DNA from: Spirochaetaceae bacterium
GTDB taxonomy: Bacteria > Spirochaetota > Spirochaetia > Treponematales > Breznakiellaceae
Length of the DNA: 6,460 nt
Direction: 5' to 3'
Assembly (NCBI GenBank): GCA_031257135.1
Contig: JAIRPH010000048.1
Span: 1-6,460 of the forward strand
The position numbers were made by a program, and so were the translations under genes. How positions within the stretch are numbered: position 1 is the first letter of the stretch; every line of letters begins with the position of its first letter. Shown here piece by piece: positions 3,941 to 6,460 of this stretch. The notes below the pieces were generated by a model. The model saw only the letters and a list, made by a program, of their open reading frames with translations, searched no databases and was not told the DNA's origin.

Positions 3941-4780
3941 ATGTGCGATTCTTGTTTGAAGCCGTTCCTGAAGTGGGCTGGCGGGAAGCGGCAGTTACTG
4001 CCGGAAATAACGAAGCGTCTCCCCAGGGATATACAAAACTATACCTATTACGAACCCTTTCTTGGAGCCGGAGCGGTATTTTTCAGCCTACAGCCTAAGA
4101 AGGCGGTGATAAATGATTGCAACCGCCAACTCATTATGACCTATCGGGTTATTAAAGAACAGCGCGAAGAGGTAATAACGCTCTTGCGGGAGTATCAGCA
4201 GAAAAACGCTGAAGCCTATTACTATCAGATTCGGAATTTGGATCGGGATCAGGAAGCATTTGCAAAAATGACTGACGTTGAGAAAGCGGCTCGGCTTATT
4301 TTCCTTAATAAAACGTGCTACAACGGTTTATACCGGGTAAACGCTCATGGCTTGTTTAACGCGCCTTACGGCAAATACAAGAATCCAGCGATTTGCGAAG
4401 AAACGCTGTTGCGTCATATCGGAGAATATCTGATTAGTAATGATATTGCGATAGCAAATGAAGACTTTGAAGCGGTTCTTGCTGATATAGAAAAACCGGG
4501 GTTTATCTACTTTGATCCGCCGTATCACAGCCCGGATAAAAAAAACTTTACCGGCTACCAAGCCGAAAGATTCGATGAAGCCGAACAGGAACGGCTTAGA
4601 GACGCCTTTGCCAAAGCCGCGGATTCCGGCGCGCAATGTCTGCTTAGCAATGCAGATACGCCGTTTATTCGGAAACTGTATAAACGGTTTACCATACACT
4701 CGGTTCAGGCGAAACGGGCGATCAATTCCAACGCCGCAGGACGCGGATTAGTCGGAGAAGTGTTAGTGCAAAGCTGGTAA
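3941..4780 (+). CDS. dam: Dam-family DNA adenine-N6 methyltransferase
   Basis: A 279-residue class alpha N6-adenine DNA methyltransferase of the Dam/M.DpnII family, normally methylating A in GATC. Counting from 3941: motif X KWAGGKRQLL (residues 11-20), SAM-binding motif I YEPFLGAGAVFF (37-48), ND (58-59), the family block NKTCYNGLYRVN (123-134) with downstream FNAPYGKYKNP, catalytic motif IV DPPYHSP (192-198) and a C-terminal KRAINSNAAGRGLVGE block. All motifs are intact and the length is normal. An in-frame ATG at 3902 would add 13 residues (MPDTTHVYPYYRS). I prefer 3941 because the family usually begins close to KPFLKWAGGK and a promoter-like pair ends just upstream. No restriction endonuclease gene is adjacent, so it looks like an orphan methyltransferase, although a partner outside the window cannot be excluded. 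GATC specificity is inferred from family. It converges on gltX with a 12-base gap and no obvious terminator. Confidence 0.88.
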   Translation: MCDSCLKPFLKWAGGKRQLLPEITKRLPRDIQNYTYYEPFLGAGAVFFSLQPKKAVINDCNRQLIMTYRVIKEQREEVITLLREYQQKNAEAYYYQIRNLDRDQEAFAKMTDVEKAARLIFLNKTCYNGLYRVNAHGLFNAPYGKYKNPAICEETLLRHIGEYLISNDIAIANEDFEAVLADIEKPGFIYFDPPYHSPDKKNFTGYQAERFDEAEQERLRDAFAKAADSGAQCLLSNADTPFIRKLYKRFTIHSVQAKRAINSNAAGRGLVGEVLVQSW

Positions 4781-4792
4781 TCATATCGCGTT

Positions 4793-6265
4793 TCAAACGC
4801 CGCGCAGTGACGCTAAGGCATGGTCGATCCGGTCAAGACAGCGTTTCGCTCCGAGGATGCGGATGCTTCCGAACAGCGGCGGACTAACCCGCGAACCGGT
4901 TAGGGCTACTCGGAGGGGCATCATCAAGTCTCCAAGTTTAACGCCGGCTTTTTCGGCTTCAGCTTTGATGAAAGCCTCGGCGTCGGCATCGCTGAATACC
5001 GCTAAAGCCTCGATAAGACCGCGTCCTAAGGTCAACAGTTCCACTGTTTTCGGCAGATTCGACTTTTTCGGGATAAACTCCGCCGCGGCCGGAACCGGAG
5101 GCTCGGAAAAAAGATACGCTACCTTATCCGGGATTTCGTGAAGAAACGAAACTCGTTCCTTGATGAGAGGCATCGCGTGAACAAACGCCGTCCGCTGATC
5201 TTCAGTCATGTCCGCGCCGAAAAGGTTTTTCTCGACAGCGTAGGGCAGAGCAAGAGCGGCAAGCTCTTCATCGCGTTTCATGCGGATATATTGCCCGTTA
5301 TACCATTCGAGCTTTTTATAGTCGAAAACCGCCGGGGCTTTGTTGAGTTTTTCCAAACTGAATCGGACGCTTAACTCTTGTAAGGTGTACATATCTTTTC
5401 CTTCTTCGTAGGAAGCTCCGAGAAGCGCGACGTAATTGAGCAGGGCTTCCGGCAGATACCCTTGACGGCGGAATTCGTCGATGCTCGTCGCGCCGTGGCG
5501 TTTGCTCAGTTTTTTTCCGTCTTGTCCCATCACCATAGGCAGATGACAGAATATCGGAGGCTCCCACCCGAAACTCCGGTATAGGATCACATGGAGCGGC
5601 GTAGACGGGAGCCACTCCTGCGCGCGAAGAACGTGAGTTATGCCCATGAGATGATCGTCTACCACATTCGCTAAATGATACGTCGGAAAACCGTCGGATT
5701 TAAGGAGTACCGGATCAGGATTTATGTCCTCATTTTTCCACTCTATGTCTCCCAGAAGCCGGTCATTGAAACGGGTCGTCTCTTTGAGCGGTATTTTGAG
5801 GCGTATCACATAAGGCTCTCCCGCGGCGGCTCGGCGGGCGGCTTCTTCCGGGGGCAGGCTTCGGCAATGCCGGTCATAACCGGTCTCTGAGGAGCGCGCT
5901 TCTTCCTGCGCTTTCCGCACCGCTTCAAGCCGCTGGGCGGAGCAAAAACAGCGGTATCCCTTGCCGGTTTCCAGCAGTTTCTCGGCGTATTGGCGGTACA
6001 AGCTGAATCGTTCCGACTGAATATACGGCGCGGAAGGACCTCCGATGTCAGGACCCTCATCCCACTGTATCCCAAGCCACCTGAAGGTATCGTAGAGATT
6101 TTTCACAAAAGCCTCGTCGAATCGGGTACGGTCCGTATCCTCAAGGCGGAGTACAAAAGTCCCTCCTGCGGAATGAGCGAACAAATAATTAAACAGCGCG
6201 GTTCTCACGCCGCCTATGTGCTGTAATCCCGTAGGCGACGGGGCATAGCGGTCTTTGATTTCCAT
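4793..6265 (-). CDS. gltX: Glutamyl-tRNA synthetase
   Basis: A 490-residue class I synthetase that charges tRNA-Glu with glutamate using ATP in the cytoplasm; the length is normal for the bacterial family. The Rossmann fold begins at RYAPSPTGLQHIGG, with the HIGH-type motif written HIGG (16-19 from the ATG). The LEDTDRTR block follows. A zinc-type knuckle is visible with C106, C108, Y130 and C134 (RCFCS ... YDRHC). The KMSKS-type loop is KLSKR (252-256) in DGKKLSKRHGATS. The C-terminal part is the helical anticodon-binding region. The start is ATG at 6265; an in-frame TTG at 6271 would add two residues. Whether it is discriminating (Glu only) or also makes Glu-tRNA-Gln cannot be decided from the sequence alone. 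No Shine-Dalgarno sequence is seen and a near-perfect -10 (TATACT) sits seven bases upstream of the ATG. Confidence 0.96.
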   Translation of the reverse strand: MEIKDRYAPSPTGLQHIGGVRTALFNYLFAHSAGGTFVLRLEDTDRTRFDEAFVKNLYDTFRWLGIQWDEGPDIGGPSAPYIQSERFSLYRQYAEKLLETGKGYRCFCSAQRLEAVRKAQEEARSSETGYDRHCRSLPPEEAARRAAAGEPYVIRLKIPLKETTRFNDRLLGDIEWKNEDINPDPVLLKSDGFPTYHLANVVDDHLMGITHVLRAQEWLPSTPLHVILYRSFGWEPPIFCHLPMVMGQDGKKLSKRHGATSIDEFRRQGYLPEALLNYVALLGASYEEGKDMYTLQELSVRFSLEKLNKAPAVFDYKKLEWYNGQYIRMKRDEELAALALPYAVEKNLFGADMTEDQRTAFVHAMPLIKERVSFLHEIPDKVAYLFSEPPVPAAAEFIPKKSNLPKTVELLTLGRGLIEALAVFSDADAEAFIKAEAEKAGVKLGDLMMPLRVALTGSRVSPPLFGSIRILGAKRCLDRIDHALASLRGV

Positions 6266-6272
6266 GTTCAAG

Positions 6273-6300
6273 AGTATAACGAGGTTAATAAGAATGGAAA
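6273..6300 (-). promoter_or_regulatory. Predicted promoter of gltX
   Basis: On the minus strand TATACT (6278-6273, five of six consensus bases) is preceded after 16 bases by TTTCCA (6300-6295, four of six). The -10 ends seven bases before the ATG at 6265, so the transcript would begin at or within one or two bases of the start codon. This favours the ATG at 6265 over the TTG at 6271. A perfect inverted repeat GGAAAAG/CTTTTCC (6296-6311) overlaps the -35. Confidence 0.5.
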
Positions 6301-6331
6301 AGCCCTTTTCCCGGGATGTATTCTAAACCTT

Positions 6332-6360
6332 TTGTGATTCCAACTTTTTCCGCATAAAAA
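6332..6360 (+). promoter_or_regulatory. Possible promoter for the right-edge gene
   Basis: TTGTGA (6332-6337) and TAAAAA (6355-6360) each match four of six consensus bases with a 17-base spacer. This would leave an untranslated leader of about 55 bases containing a Shine-Dalgarno sequence, unlike the other promoters here. Weak matches; tentative. Confidence 0.28.
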
Positions 6361-6420
6361 ACGGCGCGCGCCTTGAACCGCCTGCTTGCTATTTTGGTTC
6401 GGAAGGAGTATGCTGAGGAT

Positions 6421-6460
6421 ATGGCGCAATATAGAGACAGCCTGTTCAGAACATGGTTCA
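6421..6460 (+). CDS. Start of a probable Rpn/PD-(D/E)XK nuclease-family protein (partial)
   Basis: Only the first 13 codons lie in the window: MAQYRDSLFRTWF. This wording (YRDSLFR followed by an aromatic pair) matches my memory of the N-terminus of the Rpn/PD-(D/E)XK 'nuclease family transposase' proteins, which are abundant and multicopy in treponemes and clostridia and begin with YRDxxFRxxF followed by N-D-K-x-R-LL. GGAAGGAG at 6401-6408 is a strong Shine-Dalgarno sequence 12 bases before the ATG. An ATG at 6410 in another frame is only one base from it, so 6421 is preferred. The assignment rests on 13 residues and is tentative. Confidence 0.5.
   Translation, partial: MAQYRDSLFRTWF

Noticed and set aside
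3941..4780. Restriction-modification system built around the Dam-like methyltransferase.
   Set aside because: No endonuclease candidate lies on either side within the window; the neighbours are non-coding repeats and gltX.

Overview
The window has roughly balanced base composition and reads like a chromosomal segment of a spirochaete, most plausibly a higher-GC host-associated Treponema. That placement is an inference from protein wording and gene content; no 16S rRNA or other definitive marker is present. Genes are short, closely packed and on both strands.

Layout. Positions 1-54 show no convincing gene. A long imperfect hairpin (55-107) precedes a tiny open frame (157-234) whose stop overlaps the start of a 61-residue acidic protein (231-416) that has the only clear Shine-Dalgarno sequence among the complete genes. 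A two-gene operon follows: a DtxR/MntR-type metal-dependent repressor (509-880) and, 3 bases later, an RNA cytosine-C5 methyltransferase resembling the mitochondrial NSUN4 type (884-1660). Next is an initiator tRNA-fMet (1718-1790) with its own near-consensus promoter. A stand-alone LUD-domain protein (1841-2488, minus) and ribonuclease Z (2575-3501, plus) diverge from an 86-base intergenic region. The roughly 440 bases between ribonuclease Z and the next gene hold an apparent relic of a DUF4469-like C-terminal domain, a five-copy 23-bp array of small palindromes and a GC-rich hairpin-forming stretch. A Dam-family adenine methyltransferase (3941-4780, plus) then converges on glutamyl-tRNA synthetase (4793-6265, minus). 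The right edge carries the first 13 codons of a likely PD-(D/E)XK/Rpn-type nuclease-family gene.

Much of the window serves RNA and translation: initiator tRNA, tRNA 3'-end processing (rnz), tRNA charging (gltX) and an rRNA/tRNA-type m5C methyltransferase. Metal-responsive control (DtxR family) and DNA methylation (Dam) are also represented.

The most unusual pattern is at the starts. Five separately promoted genes (dtxR-like, LUD, rnz, dam, gltX) lack a recognisable Shine-Dalgarno sequence. Each has a promoter-like -35/-10 pair (spacer 16-18) placed so that transcription would begin at, or within a few bases of, the start codon. This suggests leaderless mRNAs. No classical phage, CRISPR, insertion sequence or known defence cluster is visible.
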